Source of the DNA: Halomonas sp. YLGW01
Lineage (GTDB): Bacteria > Pseudomonadota > Gammaproteobacteria > Pseudomonadales > Halomonadaceae
DNA length: 64,000 nucleotides
Reading direction: 5' to 3'
NCBI RefSeq assembly: GCF_014840935.1
Contig: NZ_CP062005.1
Coordinates: 62,001-126,000, forward strand
Within the stretch, counting starts at the first letter, position 1. Each line of letters begins with the position of its first letter. Positions 29,319-38,685 of this stretch are shown here, in pieces. The notes beneath the pieces were generated by a model. It was given only the letters and a program-made list of their open reading frames with translations, ran no database searches and was not told the origin of the DNA. A program made the position numbers and the translations under genes.

Positions 29319-29331
29319 GATAAGTGTTATC
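29319..29331. promoter_or_regulatory. palindrome in the finR–fpr intergenic region
   Basis: GATAA-GTG-TTATC is a perfect dyad in the AT-rich centre of the divergent promoter region. Its location suits a FinR or another regulator's binding site, but LysR sites are usually T-N11-A, so the binder is uncertain. Confidence 0.4.
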
Positions 29332-29453
29332 CATACAAACCATTTAACAGATAGGTTGTCGGCTCTTAGAATTCAATCATCAAAATCTTCGGCGACGTTA
29401 TTCGTCTTTGGAATATAAGACGATTCGCGTCTCGGGAATCTAAGGAGCCGGTC

Positions 29454-30230
29454 ATGAGCAAGTTTGCCCTGGAAGAAGTCCTGAGCGTCCATCACTGGAA
29501 CGACACCCTGTTCAGTTTCAAGACCACCCGCGAACGCAGCCTGCGCTTCAAGAACGGTCAGTTCGTGATGATCGGCCTCGAGGTCGAGGGCAAGCCGCTG
29601 ATGCGCGCCTACTCCATCGCCAGCCCGAACTACGAGGATCACCTCGAGTTCTTCAGCATCAAGGTGCCCGACGGTCCCCTGACCTCGCGCCTGCAGCACC
29701 TCGAGGTCGGCGATCAGATCATGGTCAGCCGCAAGCCCACCGGCACCCTGGTCACCGATGACCTGCTGCCGGGCCGCAACCTCTACCTGCTGTCCACCGG
29801 CACCGGCCTCGCGCCCTTCATGAGCCTGATCCAGGACCCGGAGGTCTACGAGCGCTTCGAGAAGATCGTGCTTATCCACGGCGTGCGCACCGTCAGCGAA
29901 CTTGCCTATGCCGACTTCATCACCAAGGACCTGCCGGCGCACGAATACCTGGGCGAGGAGATCGCCGAGAAGCTGGTCTACTACCCGACGGTGACCCGCG
30001 AGGCCTTCCACACCCAGGGTCGCCTGACCGATCATATCCGCAGCGGTAAGCTCGCCGAGGACACCGGCCTGCCGCCGCTGGACCCGAAGCAGGACCGCGC
30101 CATGATCTGCGGCAGCCCGGCGATGCTGGACGAATCCAGCGCCCTGCTCGACGACCTGGGCTTCAAGATCTCGCCGCGCCTGGGCGAGCCCGGCGACTAC
30201 GTGATCGAGCGAGCCTTCGTCGAGAAGTAA
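29454..30230 (+). CDS. fpr: ferredoxin–NADP reductase
   Basis: The 258-residue flavoenzyme moves electrons between NADPH and ferredoxin or flavodoxin, supplying Fe-S and stress-repair pathways. The FAD site is RAYSIASPNYEDHLEFFS, the NADP site is LLSTGTGLAPFMSLI, and the C-terminal end, IERAFVEK, is the short form seen in bacterial subclass A enzymes. Length is standard. A symmetric terminator shared with glnK follows. Regulation by the divergent finR is likely. Confidence 0.94.
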   Translation: MSKFALEEVLSVHHWNDTLFSFKTTRERSLRFKNGQFVMIGLEVEGKPLMRAYSIASPNYEDHLEFFSIKVPDGPLTSRLQHLEVGDQIMVSRKPTGTLVTDDLLPGRNLYLLSTGTGLAPFMSLIQDPEVYERFEKIVLIHGVRTVSELAYADFITKDLPAHEYLGEEIAEKLVYYPTVTREAFHTQGRLTDHIRSGKLAEDTGLPPLDPKQDRAMICGSPAMLDESSALLDDLGFKISPRLGEPGDYVIERAFVEK

Positions 30231-30276
30231 GCCTGAGACGCTTGAAGAGCGCCGCTCAGCGGCGGGAAGGCGAAAG

Positions 30277-30307
30277 AAAACCCCGTGGCCTTGGCCACGG
30301 GGTTTTT
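30277..30307. terminator. bidirectional terminator between fpr and glnK
   Basis: AAAACCCCGTGGCC pairs with GGCCACGGGGTTTT around a TT centre. It has A residues before and T residues after, so it can act for fpr (plus) and for glnK (minus). Confidence 0.88.
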
Positions 30308-30335
30308 CATGGGTAAGGGCAGCGTCAGGCTGATC

Positions 30336-30423
30336 GAGCTTCGAGCTTCGAGCTTCGAGCTTCGAGCTTCGAGCTTCGAGCTTCGAGCTTCGAGCTTCGA
30401 GCTTCGAGCTTCGAGCTTCGAGC

Positions 30424-30426
<3 letters not shown>
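30336..30426. repeat. 13 perfect 7-bp tandem units ending in the glnK stop codon
   Basis: Twelve copies of GAGCTTC and a last copy GAGCTTA run without error over 91 bp. The last unit holds the glnK stop (TAA on the minus strand, 30424–30426). Perfect copies of a 7-mer are expected to vary in number between strains. The array lies between the stop and the terminator, so it changes only the 3' untranslated region unless the stop unit is lost. Confidence 0.95.
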
Positions 30427-30927
<501 letters not shown>

Positions 30928-32178
30928 TCACTTCTTGGCGACGTAGAACTCGGGGTAGGCTTCCAGGCCGCACTCGGCCAGGTCGACGCCTTCGTATTCT
31001 TCTTCTTCGCTGACTCGTACGCCCATGATGGCCTTGAGGATCAGCCACACCACCAGGCTGGCCAGGAAGACCCAGGCGAAGATGCCGATGATGCCGATGA
31101 TCTGGGCGCCGAAGGAGGCCCCGTCGTTGGACAGCGGCACGGCCAGGACGCCCCAGATGCCGACCACACCGTGCACCGAGATGGCGCCGACCGGGTCATC
31201 GAGCTTGAGCTTGTCGAGGCTGACGATGGACAGCACCACGATCAGGCCACCGATGGCACCGATGAAGGCGGCACCCAGTGCGGAGGGCGACAGCGGGTCG
31301 GCGGTGATGGCGACGAGGCCGGCCAGGGCGCCGTTCAGGCACATGGTCAGGTCGGCCTTGCGGAACCACAGCTTGGCCAGGATCAGGGCGGCGATCACGC
31401 CGCCGGCCGCCGCGGCATTGGTGTTGACGAATACCTGAGCCACATTGTTGGCGGAAGAGGCATCGGACATCTTCAGCTCGGAGCCGCCGTTGAAGCCGAA
31501 CCAGCCCATCCACAGGATGAAGGTACCGATGGTGGCCAGCGGCAGGTTGGCGCCCGGGATGGCGTAGATGGAGCCGTCCTTGCCGTACTTGCCCTTGCGC
31601 GGACCCAGCACCAGCACGCCAGCGAGTGCCGCGGCCGCACCGGCCATGTGCACGATGCCGGAACCGGCGTAGTCGGAGTAGCCGACCTCGGACAGCCAAC
31701 CGCCGCCCCAGGTCCAGAAGCCGGATACCGGATAGATGAAGCCGGTCATGACCACCGCGAAGGCGAGGAAGGCCCACAGCTTCATGCGTTCGGCCACGGC
31801 GCCGGAGACGATGGACATGGCGGTCGCCACGAACACCACCTGGAAGAAGAAGTCGGAGCGCATGGAGTAATAGGGCGCGTCGTCACCGCCGCCGGTGATG
31901 GCGTCCAGGGTGTTCTCGCTGCCGATCAGGAAGCCCAGGTTCGGCAGGAAGCCGCCGGCACTGCTGGAATACATGATGTAGTAGCCGATCAGCAGGTACA
32001 TGGTGCAGGCGATCGCGAACAGGGCGATGTTCTTGGTCAGGATCTCGGCGGTGTTCTTGGAACGGACAAGGCCCGCCTCGAGCATCGCGAAGCCGGCGGC
32101 CATCCACATCACCAGCACGCCGCAGATGAGGAAGTAGAAGGTATCGAGCGCGTAAGTCAGCTCTGAAAGTTCGATCAT
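30928..32178 (-). CDS. amtB: ammonium transporter
   Basis: The 416-residue inner-membrane channel conducts ammonium and is gated by PII binding. The product shows about 11 membrane helices, starting with the N-terminal FLICGVLVMWMAAGFAMLEAGLVRSKN. The pore region includes HMAGAAAALAG and a conserved HGVVGIWG His. It starts at an ATG with GGAG upstream (minus strand). PII genes lie on both sides, and a sigma-54 promoter is found before the first of them. Confidence 0.95.
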   Translation of the reverse strand: MIELSELTYALDTFYFLICGVLVMWMAAGFAMLEAGLVRSKNTAEILTKNIALFAIACTMYLLIGYYIMYSSSAGGFLPNLGFLIGSENTLDAITGGGDDAPYYSMRSDFFFQVVFVATAMSIVSGAVAERMKLWAFLAFAVVMTGFIYPVSGFWTWGGGWLSEVGYSDYAGSGIVHMAGAAAALAGVLVLGPRKGKYGKDGSIYAIPGANLPLATIGTFILWMGWFGFNGGSELKMSDASSANNVAQVFVNTNAAAAGGVIAALILAKLWFRKADLTMCLNGALAGLVAITADPLSPSALGAAFIGAIGGLIVVLSIVSLDKLKLDDPVGAISVHGVVGIWGVLAVPLSNDGASFGAQIIGIIGIFAWVFLASLVVWLILKAIMGVRVSEEEEYEGVDLAECGLEAYPEFYVAKK

Positions 32179-32279
32179 GGGTACTCTCCTGGGCCAGCGT
32201 TGCCTTTGTCGTTGTGACGCTGACGGTGGTACTCGCGTTATGGGGTTAAGTTGTTGCCAGGGCCCTGCGTCGGGTCACC

Positions 32280-32961
<682 letters not shown>

Positions 32962-33414
32962 ATGGTGACGAACGATCGAATCAGCCGTCTGGCCCAGCAG
33001 CTCGGCGAGCGTCTGCAGGGCGCCTCCCATGCGCCGGAGGAGCTGCAGCGCGGCGTGCAGCAGGTGGTACGGGGCGCCTTCGAGCGCATGGAGCTGGTGA
33101 CCCGCGAGGACTTCGACATCCTGATGGATGTGCTGCAGCGTACCCGCTCACGGGTCGAGGGACTGGAGAAGCAGGTCGCGGCGCTGGAGGCTGCCCTCGA
33201 TCAGGGCGCCTCGACCACCAGCGAGTCTTCTCTGGCGGCCGAGCCGGCCCCGGCCGAGGCGTCGACAGCGCGGACAGAGCAGCCAGACACCGGCACCGCT
33301 GCCGCCAACGCCGGGCCTGAGGCAGAGGGTGAGGAAAGCGGCAAGGTAAGTGGTAAGGCAAGCGGCGAGGACCGCAAGGCGGGTGACGACAAGCCGACCT
33401 CGGGCCGGTCCTAG
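32962..33414 (+). CDS. ubiK: ubiquinone biosynthesis accessory factor UbiK
   Basis: The 150-residue product has the BMFP fold: an N-terminal amphipathic helix (about 1–35) and a leucine-heptad coiled coil (LVTREDFDILMDVLQRTRSRVEGLEKQVAALEA, about 44–75). UbiK trimerises and assists the UbiJ/Ubi complex in aerobic ubiquinone synthesis. The C-terminal half is a long, disordered Glu/Ala/Ser/Lys tail not seen in short homologues of about 80–100 residues. AGGAG precedes ATG 32962. It lies right before comM, as in many gammaproteobacteria. Confidence 0.87.
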   Translation: MVTNDRISRLAQQLGERLQGASHAPEELQRGVQQVVRGAFERMELVTREDFDILMDVLQRTRSRVEGLEKQVAALEAALDQGASTTSESSLAAEPAPAEASTARTEQPDTGTAAANAGPEAEGEESGKVSGKASGEDRKAGDDKPTSGRS

Positions 33415-33504
33415 CGTTGGCGTCTTTCCGGGCGCGTCGGCGACAGGCCGGCGTGTCCTAGGCTAGTGTCTAGGAGACGACACTGAGCTACGCAAGGAAC
33501 GCGT

Positions 33505-34167
33505 ATGACACTGGCGATCATCTCGAGCCGGGCGAGCCTCGGCCTCGAGGCCCCGGAAGTGCTGGTCGAGGTCCACCTGGCCAATGGCCTGCCGGGCCTG
33601 ACCCTGGTGGGCCTGCCGGAGACCGCGGTCAAGGAAAGCCGCGAACGGGTGCGCAGCGCCCTGATCAATTCCCAGCTCGAATTCCCCAACACCCGCCGCA
33701 TCACCCTCAATCTGGCGCCCGCTGATCTGCCCAAGGAAGGCGGGCGCTTCGATCTGCCGATCGCGCTGGGCATCCTGGTGGCTTCCGGCCAGCTGCCCGC
33801 CGAGTCCTTGACCGATCTCGAGTGCCTCGGCGAGCTGGCGCTCGATGGTCGCCTGCGTCTGGTACCCGGCGTGCTGCCGGTGGCGCTCGCCACCCGTGCT
33901 CGGGGTCGCAAGCTGATCGTGCCGCGGGCCAACGCGGACGAGGCGGCGCTCGCCGGCGGGCTCGAGGTCCTGCCCGCCGATCATCTGCTCGAGGTGGTGG
34001 CGCATCTGGTCAAGCAGGCGCCACTGACGCCCCATCGCCTGGCCGCTCCCCTGCCACCGGCGGTGATCGGTGCCGATCTCGCCGAGGTGCGCGGCCAGCA
34101 CCAGGCTCGCCGGGCGCTGGAGGTGGCCGCCGCCGGCGGGCACAACCTGTTAAAGTTGTGTCTTTAG
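33505..34167 (+). pseudogene. comM: comM (yifB) 5' fragment, interrupted by the serine-recombinase element
   Basis: The frame starts at ATG 33505 with AAGGAA upstream and reads the Lon-like N-terminal domain of ComM, the hexameric helicase that helps branch migration in natural transformation (SRASLGLEAPEVLVEVHLAN, GLPGLTLVGLPETAVKESRERV, GRFDLPIALGIL). True comM sequence ends at base 34152 (codon 216, after His-Asn-Leu-Leu). Four foreign codons and a stop follow, so the fragment encodes 220 residues with no ATPase. The remainder is at 37817–38677. Confidence 0.93.
34141..34152. repeat. left direct repeat (attL core) CACAACCTGTTA
   Basis: This 12-bp sequence recurs exactly at 37805–37816. 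The left copy also begins an imperfect dyad with GTTGTG at 34155–34160. Confidence 0.85.
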
Positions 34168-34450
34168 AGACCCACAATATCTCAAAGTTAATAGCTTCGG
34201 CTAGGACTAGGGGCTCACCCTCTCCGTAGAGGTTTTGGTAACGGGTAAACCGATTGGCTAGGCTGCCCTCTCCTAGCAGACGACTATTATCCGAGATCGA
34301 GCTACAGCTACGTACCCGGCATTTCCCCTGCATCGGTCAAGGGAGTGTGAATGCTAACGACGACCATTGCCCGAGTATCGGGTGGTGGCTTAGGCAAATC
34401 TAATCTATGCTGCTGGTTAACTTAACAAGGAACTGTAAAGGAGAAGGGTA
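34153..34450 (+). other. left end of the comM element: hairpin-rich, no gene
   Basis: This 298-bp stretch has several small dyads: CTAGG/CCTAG near 34258–34276, CCCG/CGGG near 34371–34383, and GGTTT/AAACC around 34232–34252. It ends in the ribosome site of the small membrane protein gene (AAAGGAGAAGGG). It probably contains the recombinase binding arm and the promoter of that gene. Confidence 0.45.
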
Positions 34451-34771
34451 GTGCTCTATATAGGGGGTTTTGTTGCTGCGCTGGTTGTTTTTCTTCTTTT
34501 GTTAAAAGCATTTGGTTCTGGCAAAGGGTTTATGAAAGCTGCTCTATATCATTATTACATGGATGGGAGGGAAGGGATAATAGAAACTCATGGGCCAGAT
34601 GCTGCAGTGCCTGATATTGCATATCGTATGGCAGCCAGAACGTATCAGAACATGAATAATAGTCAGCAAGATTCCAGCTTTTGCTTTGAAGTCCTTAATT
34701 ACCAAGTTAGGAACTATGGGGGGCGGAAAGCGATGCTTCAAGCTGCGCGTCAACGCCATTTCCCAGAGTGA
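34451..34771 (+). CDS. small membrane-anchored protein of unknown function (element cargo)
   Basis: The 106-residue product starts with GTG; GGAG lies 8–10 nt upstream. It has one N-terminal membrane helix (about 2–21, GGFVAALVVFLLLLKAF) and a soluble, Tyr/Asn/Gln-rich domain that would be cytoplasmic. I recognise no family. Its base composition is that of the element rather than the host. The single anchor plus small soluble domain could suit a regulatory or exclusion role, but nothing in the sequence proves it. Confidence 0.6.
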   Translation: MLYIGGFVAALVVFLLLLKAFGSGKGFMKAALYHYYMDGREGIIETHGPDAAVPDIAYRMAARTYQNMNNSQQDSSFCFEVLNYQVRNYGGRKAMLQAARQRHFPE

Positions 34772-35164
34772 CTTGGCCATGTTAGGCCACAAGCTTTAAC
34801 GAGATCAGTTCATTGAGCCTGTCATGCAGCCAAGCAGCCCAGTGAGGAGGGAAACCGAGGGCAAGGAATATCTCTATTGCCCCTCAGGTCGACCTGTCTG
34901 CCTTCCTGAGCTGCGCTCCCTAATGCGCCTATGGCTATGCAAGCCCTCAGGGAGCTTGCACAAGATTTCTGGTCGATGCGGGCTAGCGGGTGCGGTGCAG
35001 GCTGGAAGGCGGGTGCATGGGCTCCAGTCCAAGAATAAGGTTCGCTCGATCCCCGCATCGAAGACTTATCCCACACTATAGAAGCGATGGTGACTCAGGG
35101 GCTGCCCCTAGATCATTGGAGCGATGCCAGCCCTACTTCCTACCTCCGGTAGTCAGCACGGGGA

Positions 35165-35183
35165 GTCCTAGGATTCCTAGGAC
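35165..35183. repeat. perfect palindrome GTCCTAGGA-T-TCCTAGGAC
   Basis: Two 9-bp arms around one central base give an almost uninterrupted 19-bp dyad in the non-coding part of the element. It could be a protein binding site. Confidence 0.7.
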
Positions 35184-35277
35184 GTAACAGGATTAGCTGG
35201 AAGCACGCGCAGCGTAACGTCATGGGGTGGCGCTATATATACAAGTATAAATTCCTAATGCACCGTTCATCCTAGTA

Positions 35278-35303
35278 CCCTCCCTCCCTCCCTCCCTCCC
35301 TCC
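35278..35303. repeat. CCCT simple repeat (G-quadruplex-prone on the minus strand)
   Basis: Six CCCT units, then TCC; the minus strand reads GGGA repeated, with six runs of three G residues spaced by one base, a strong quadruplex-forming pattern. A CTTTTC/GAAAAG hairpin follows directly. Confidence 0.85.
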
Positions 35304-35473
35304 TTTTCTTAGAAAAGGGATGGTCTGTAACGCTCTATACGTCCTTGGTTCTGCTGCTTTGGAAGAACCAAAGTTAAGAAATGGTCTAGGGTGTCGAGAA
35401 TAGCACTCTTGTCTATTCGCCCCCGTGTCCATTGTCGCCTTGCTAGTCTTCTATAGCTTCAACAGCTTCTCTC

Positions 35474-35524
35474 AAGCCTGCCTTTGCAGCCGAGCCTTTG
35501 GCTCTGCATTGGCGGGCTTCTTTT
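35474..35524 (+). terminator. long terminator-like hairpin inside the element
   Basis: AAGCCTGCC pairs with GGCGGGCTT (one T·G wobble), and inside it GAGCC pairs with GGCTC and GCAG with TGC. CTTTTC follows. It would stop rightward transcription coming from comM or from the small membrane protein gene. Confidence 0.65.
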
Positions 35525-35549
35525 CGCCTAAATGAGAATTGTTACTGAT

Positions 35550-35760
35550 TGTCGGCATGGCCCTGTCCGGGCTCTATGCGACCGCCTCAGGCGTTCTGAG
35601 TGCCAGCAGTACCCATGGGCAGATCAAGGTCGAATCGTTTAGCAGTGGGCCTGTAGGGCCTGCTTAAGACCTATCTGGGATCAGATGTCCTGTCGGGTGC
35701 CTCAGAAGCACGGCTCTCCTTGAAAAGAAGGGGACTCGCAGGGGCATAGCCCTGCGGATT
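35550..35760 (+). ncRNA. candidate structured RNA: chain of consecutive stem-loops
   Basis: Local hairpins follow each other closely: GCAT/ATGC with GGCCC/GGGCT near 35556–35580; CGCCT/AGGCG near 35584; ATCTG/CAGAT near 35673–35686; GTGC/GCAC near 35698–35712; CTCCTT/AAGGGG near 35718–35735; and CGCAGGG/CCCTGCG near 35737–35757. Such density in non-coding DNA suggests a folded RNA, but the strand, ends and function are unknown and no known class was recognised. Confidence 0.3.
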
Positions 35761-36191
35761 TCAAGCACAGGCGGGCTTGCTGGCGCTATCATGGGCTTGC
35801 TAGTGCATAGATGCGAACTATTCTCAAGGTTGCCTTTGAAGCCCTGTGCCTCTCAAGTCGCCTTTTCTGGCTCTCTCAGGCGATGCAGGGAGAAGCAGTA
35901 CGGTACAGCAGGTCATGGCCGGATCGCCCGGCAGAGGGAGCCACAGACAGCAGTCGGGTGGGATCTCAGCGCCAGCAGGGACAAGCCCAAGGCAACTCGG
36001 CCTGTCGGTACAACCTATGCCAGATGCAAAATCCTGCAAGGAATCCTGTGCAGCTATCTCGGTCTTCGACAGCCCCGTATTTCCCCGGTTGCCTGGGCTC
36101 GAAGAAAGTAAAGGGGGGGGCAATAGGCTCTTCTCTCTGGCATCTATTTGTACTAGCACTTGTATCTGTCCTAGCCAGCCCAGCCTCGATG

Positions 36192-37739
36192 TCACTTACT
36201 TGCCTTGTATCTAATGCTAGTCTCTCCGCCTTGCTTCCAGTGGAACACCAGAGTCTCTGACCGGAAGTCTACAACCACCTTAGAGAAGCATTCTCGCATC
36301 TTGGTGTTGCATAGGGTCTTGTCCTCTGGGTGCTCAAGAACAGCAGACCTTAGGCTCTCTGAACGTCGCATAGCCAGCTCAGTGCCTAGCATGTTCCGTT
36401 GCTGGTACAGTTCGGAAAGCCGAGCCTTTATGTCATCTACCTCCGTCCTTCTTTGAGAAAGTCTCTCCTGCAAGAAAGGAATGCCTTTAGCGTTTGGTGG
36501 AAGCTGTCCTTGCTCGATTGTTTCTAGCATCCTATCAATGTTTTTCTCTTTAAGCTTTAGTTCTAGCTTTGTGTCTTCTATCTGCATGTCTAGTGAGTCA
36601 TCGCCGGAAGGGCAGGCATCGACAAGCCTGTTTATCTTGCTGTGAATCACAGGCTCTACACGGTCATAGCGGACTGCATTGTACTTGCATCCTGCGCCCT
36701 GCCGGGCTCTCTGGCAGGCAAGGTATACCCAGCCTTTCGCTACGTTCTTGGATACCCTAGCCATCGTGCTACCGCACAGGGGACAGGTAGATAGCCCGCC
36801 TAGGATGTTCTGTACTTGGCTCTGAGAATGCCTGCCTCTCCTTGGTGCCTTGCTGGCTTGAAGGGCTTGAAAATGCTCAAAGGTATCCTTGTCGATGACA
36901 GCAGGATAGTAGCCTTCAATGGGGTCACAGGCTTCCCTGTCAGCCTTCCTCTCTGGCCTGCTGGTGAAGGGTATTAAGGTGCCATAGGTGGCAGGGTTAT
37001 TCAGTATTTTATGCACATAGCTAGAGTGCCAGTGCCTGCCACGACCGAAGACAGGAACTCCCTCAGAGTTCAGGGATTCACAGATGGATTTCTTGCCTGT
37101 TCCATTTAGTGCCATCTCGAAGATTCTACGGACTACTTCACCACGTTCAGGGATGATCTCAAAGGATACGGCATCGTCAGCAGGCCGGAGCCATTGGGGG
37201 GCACGGGAAGTCAGGCGGACAGGCTCGCCAGATGCGACCTTCTTCCGCTTCTCCTGCCAGGCTGAGCGAAGCCGGTAAGCTTTGGTTGCCGACTCTTCAT
37301 GCGCTCGCTGGAAGATCAGCACTGCCATGATGAAAGCTACAGGGTCTTTGTCCAGGCTCTCGGTATCGTAAGCCTTGCCATCGAACAGGGTCACTACCGT
37401 TATGCCCATGTCGCAGATGTCGCCCAGCAGGCTAGATGCCTTCCTCGCAGACTGTCGGGAAATCCTATCCAGGGACTCAACCAACAGGTACGAGCCCGGT
37501 TCGATGTTCCCGTCTTCCACAGCCCGAAGGAACAGGCGCAGCTTGCCTGTCTCTTGATTCCGGCCTTGGTAAGCAGACAGCCCGAAGTCATCGAAGCTGT
37601 GCTCATCCAGCTCCAGCTCATGCTGCGCTGCATACTCATGCGCTAGCTGTGTCTGCCTCCTGAAGCTGTCTCCCTGCATCTGCTCAGGAGTGGAGAACCT
37701 TAAGTAGCTGTATGCTTTGGGTTTTCTATGCTCGGTCAT
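36192..37739 (-). CDS. large serine recombinase (site-specific integrase)
   Basis: The 515-residue protein has the resolvase catalytic domain at about 9–155, with nucleophile Ser16 in YSYLRFSTPEQ and the ESLDRISRQS arginine motif. A recombinase domain follows (about 175–300), then a zinc ribbon (Cys319, Cys322, Cys342, Cys351) and a long coiled coil (about 385–450) that controls integration versus excision in this family. ATG 37739 has AAGGAG upstream and lies close to the right attachment site. The frame is intact, so the enzyme should be active. No separate excision factor gene is evident. Confidence 0.94.
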   Translation of the reverse strand: MTEHRKPKAYSYLRFSTPEQMQGDSFRRQTQLAHEYAAQHELELDEHSFDDFGLSAYQGRNQETGKLRLFLRAVEDGNIEPGSYLLVESLDRISRQSARKASSLLGDICDMGITVVTLFDGKAYDTESLDKDPVAFIMAVLIFQRAHEESATKAYRLRSAWQEKRKKVASGEPVRLTSRAPQWLRPADDAVSFEIIPERGEVVRRIFEMALNGTGKKSICESLNSEGVPVFGRGRHWHSSYVHKILNNPATYGTLIPFTSRPERKADREACDPIEGYYPAVIDKDTFEHFQALQASKAPRRGRHSQSQVQNILGGLSTCPLCGSTMARVSKNVAKGWVYLACQRARQGAGCKYNAVRYDRVEPVIHSKINRLVDACPSGDDSLDMQIEDTKLELKLKEKNIDRMLETIEQGQLPPNAKGIPFLQERLSQRRTEVDDIKARLSELYQQRNMLGTELAMRRSESLRSAVLEHPEDKTLCNTKMRECFSKVVVDFRSETLVFHWKQGGETSIRYKASK

Positions 37740-37804
37740 GCCTGTGGTTCTCCTTTCCCTTGCAACTGTAGGATGCCGCTAGCCTAGCTATAGGTCTTCA
37801 CGTT

Positions 37805-37816
37805 CACAACCTGTTA
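37805..37816. repeat. right direct repeat (attR core) CACAACCTGTTA
   Basis: Exact copy of 34141–34152. comM sequence resumes at 37817 with TTCGCCGGGCC. Confidence 0.85.
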
Positions 37817-38677
37817 TTCGCCGGGCCGCCCGGCACCGGCAAGACCATGCTGGCCAGCCGCCTGCCGGGCATCCTGCCGCCGCTCTCCGAGGACGAGGCC
37901 CTGGAAGTGGCCTCCATCCGCTCGGTGTGCGGGCTCGGTCTACGCGAGCAGTGGGGCCAGCGTCCCTTTCGTGCGCCGCACCACACGGCCAGTGCCGTGG
38001 CCCTGGTCGGCGGTGGCTCCAAGCCGCGTCCCGGCGAAATCTCGCTGGCGCATCATGGGGTGCTGTTTCTGGACGAGCTGCCGGAGTTTTCCCGCCAGGT
38101 GCTCGAGGTGATGCGCGAGCCCATGGAATCCGGGCAGATCCATATCGCCCGGGCCAGCCAGCAGCGCAGCTACCCGGCCGGCTTTCAGCTGGTCGCGGCC
38201 ATGAATCCCTGCCCCTGTGGCTATCTCGGCGACCCGCGCCGGGCCTGTCATTGCACCACCGCCCAGGTGCAGCGCTATCAGGGCCGGCTGTCCGGCCCGC
38301 TGCTCGATCGCATCGACCTGCAGGTGGAAGTCCCGGCGCTGGCGCCGGAGCAGCTGACCTCTCGGGAGGCCGGCGAGGATTCGGCGACGGTGCGGGCGCG
38401 GGTGATGGTCGCCCGGGCCCGCCAGGCGGAGCGCGGGGCCCTCAACACCCGGCTGCCGGGGCGCGAGCTGGAGGCCGCCTGCGCCCTCGACGCCGCCGAC
38501 CGGGCCTGGCTGGCGACCGTGCTCGAGCGGTTGTCGCTCTCGGCGCGGGCCTATCACCGGGTGCTGCGGGTGGCGCTGACGCTCGCCGATCTCGCCGGTG
38601 AACCGCGCCCCGGGCGGGCCGAGCTGATGGAGGCGATCGGCTTTCGCCAGCTCGACCGGCTGTTGAAGCGCGGCTAG
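37817..38677 (+). pseudogene. comM: comM (yifB) 3' fragment with the AAA+ ATPase domain
   Basis: The fragment begins in frame with FAGPPGTGKT, the Walker A of the Mg-chelatase-like ATPase. It continues through the Walker B region (HGVLFLDELPEF), the zinc-ribbon-like CPCGYLGDPRRACHC, and the C-terminal lid ending at 38677. It has no start or ribosome site of its own; the first ATG (37847) falls after Walker A. Together with 33505–34152 it would give a normal 502-residue ComM. It stops 8 bp before the convergent aminotransferase gene. Confidence 0.93.
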
Positions 38678-38685
38678 CCGGCGCG

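Larger units (their letters stand above)
34772..36191. other. 1.4-kb non-coding, hairpin-rich segment of the comM element
   Basis: All six frames are broken by stops and no short frame has a convincing start or composition. Features seen are: a 12-bp palindrome CAGGTCGACCTG (34885–34896); a 9+1+9 palindrome (35165–35183); a CCCT repeat (35278–35303); a long terminator-like hairpin (35474–35524); a run of small stem-loops from about 35550 to 35760; a partial 20-bp tandem repeat near 35770–35810; and a run of eight G residues near 36112. It may encode a structured RNA, hold binding sites, or be a decayed gene. Confidence 0.55.
34153..37816. mobile_element. 3.66-kb serine-recombinase element integrated in comM
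   Basis: Joining base 34152 to 37817 restores an unbroken comM frame of 502 codons, with FAGPPGTGKT directly after the junction. The DNA inside is clearly lower in GC than the chromosome and contains one large serine recombinase (minus strand, its start 77 bp from the right end), one small membrane-protein gene near the left end and about 1.4 kb with no credible gene. The large-recombinase-next-to-att layout matches site-specific integrating elements. I see no resistance, transfer or replication genes. It could be a minimal satellite or an excisable gene switch. The exact crossover inside the 12-bp repeat cannot be told. Confidence 0.9.

Noticed and set aside
35791-36111. 106-codon frame in the element's gene-free part
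   Set aside because: No ribosome site and a composition unlike a real protein (many Arg, Cys and Trp from mixed frames). It competes with equally long frames in the other phases.
34141-37816. Group I or group II intron splitting comM
   Set aside because: The direct repeat, lower GC and a large serine recombinase beside one end explain the insertion. For a group I intron the 5' exon should end in U and the intron in G at matching positions within the repeat, which fails; no group II domain V or GUGYG end is seen; a terminator-like hairpin would stop comM transcription inside the insert.
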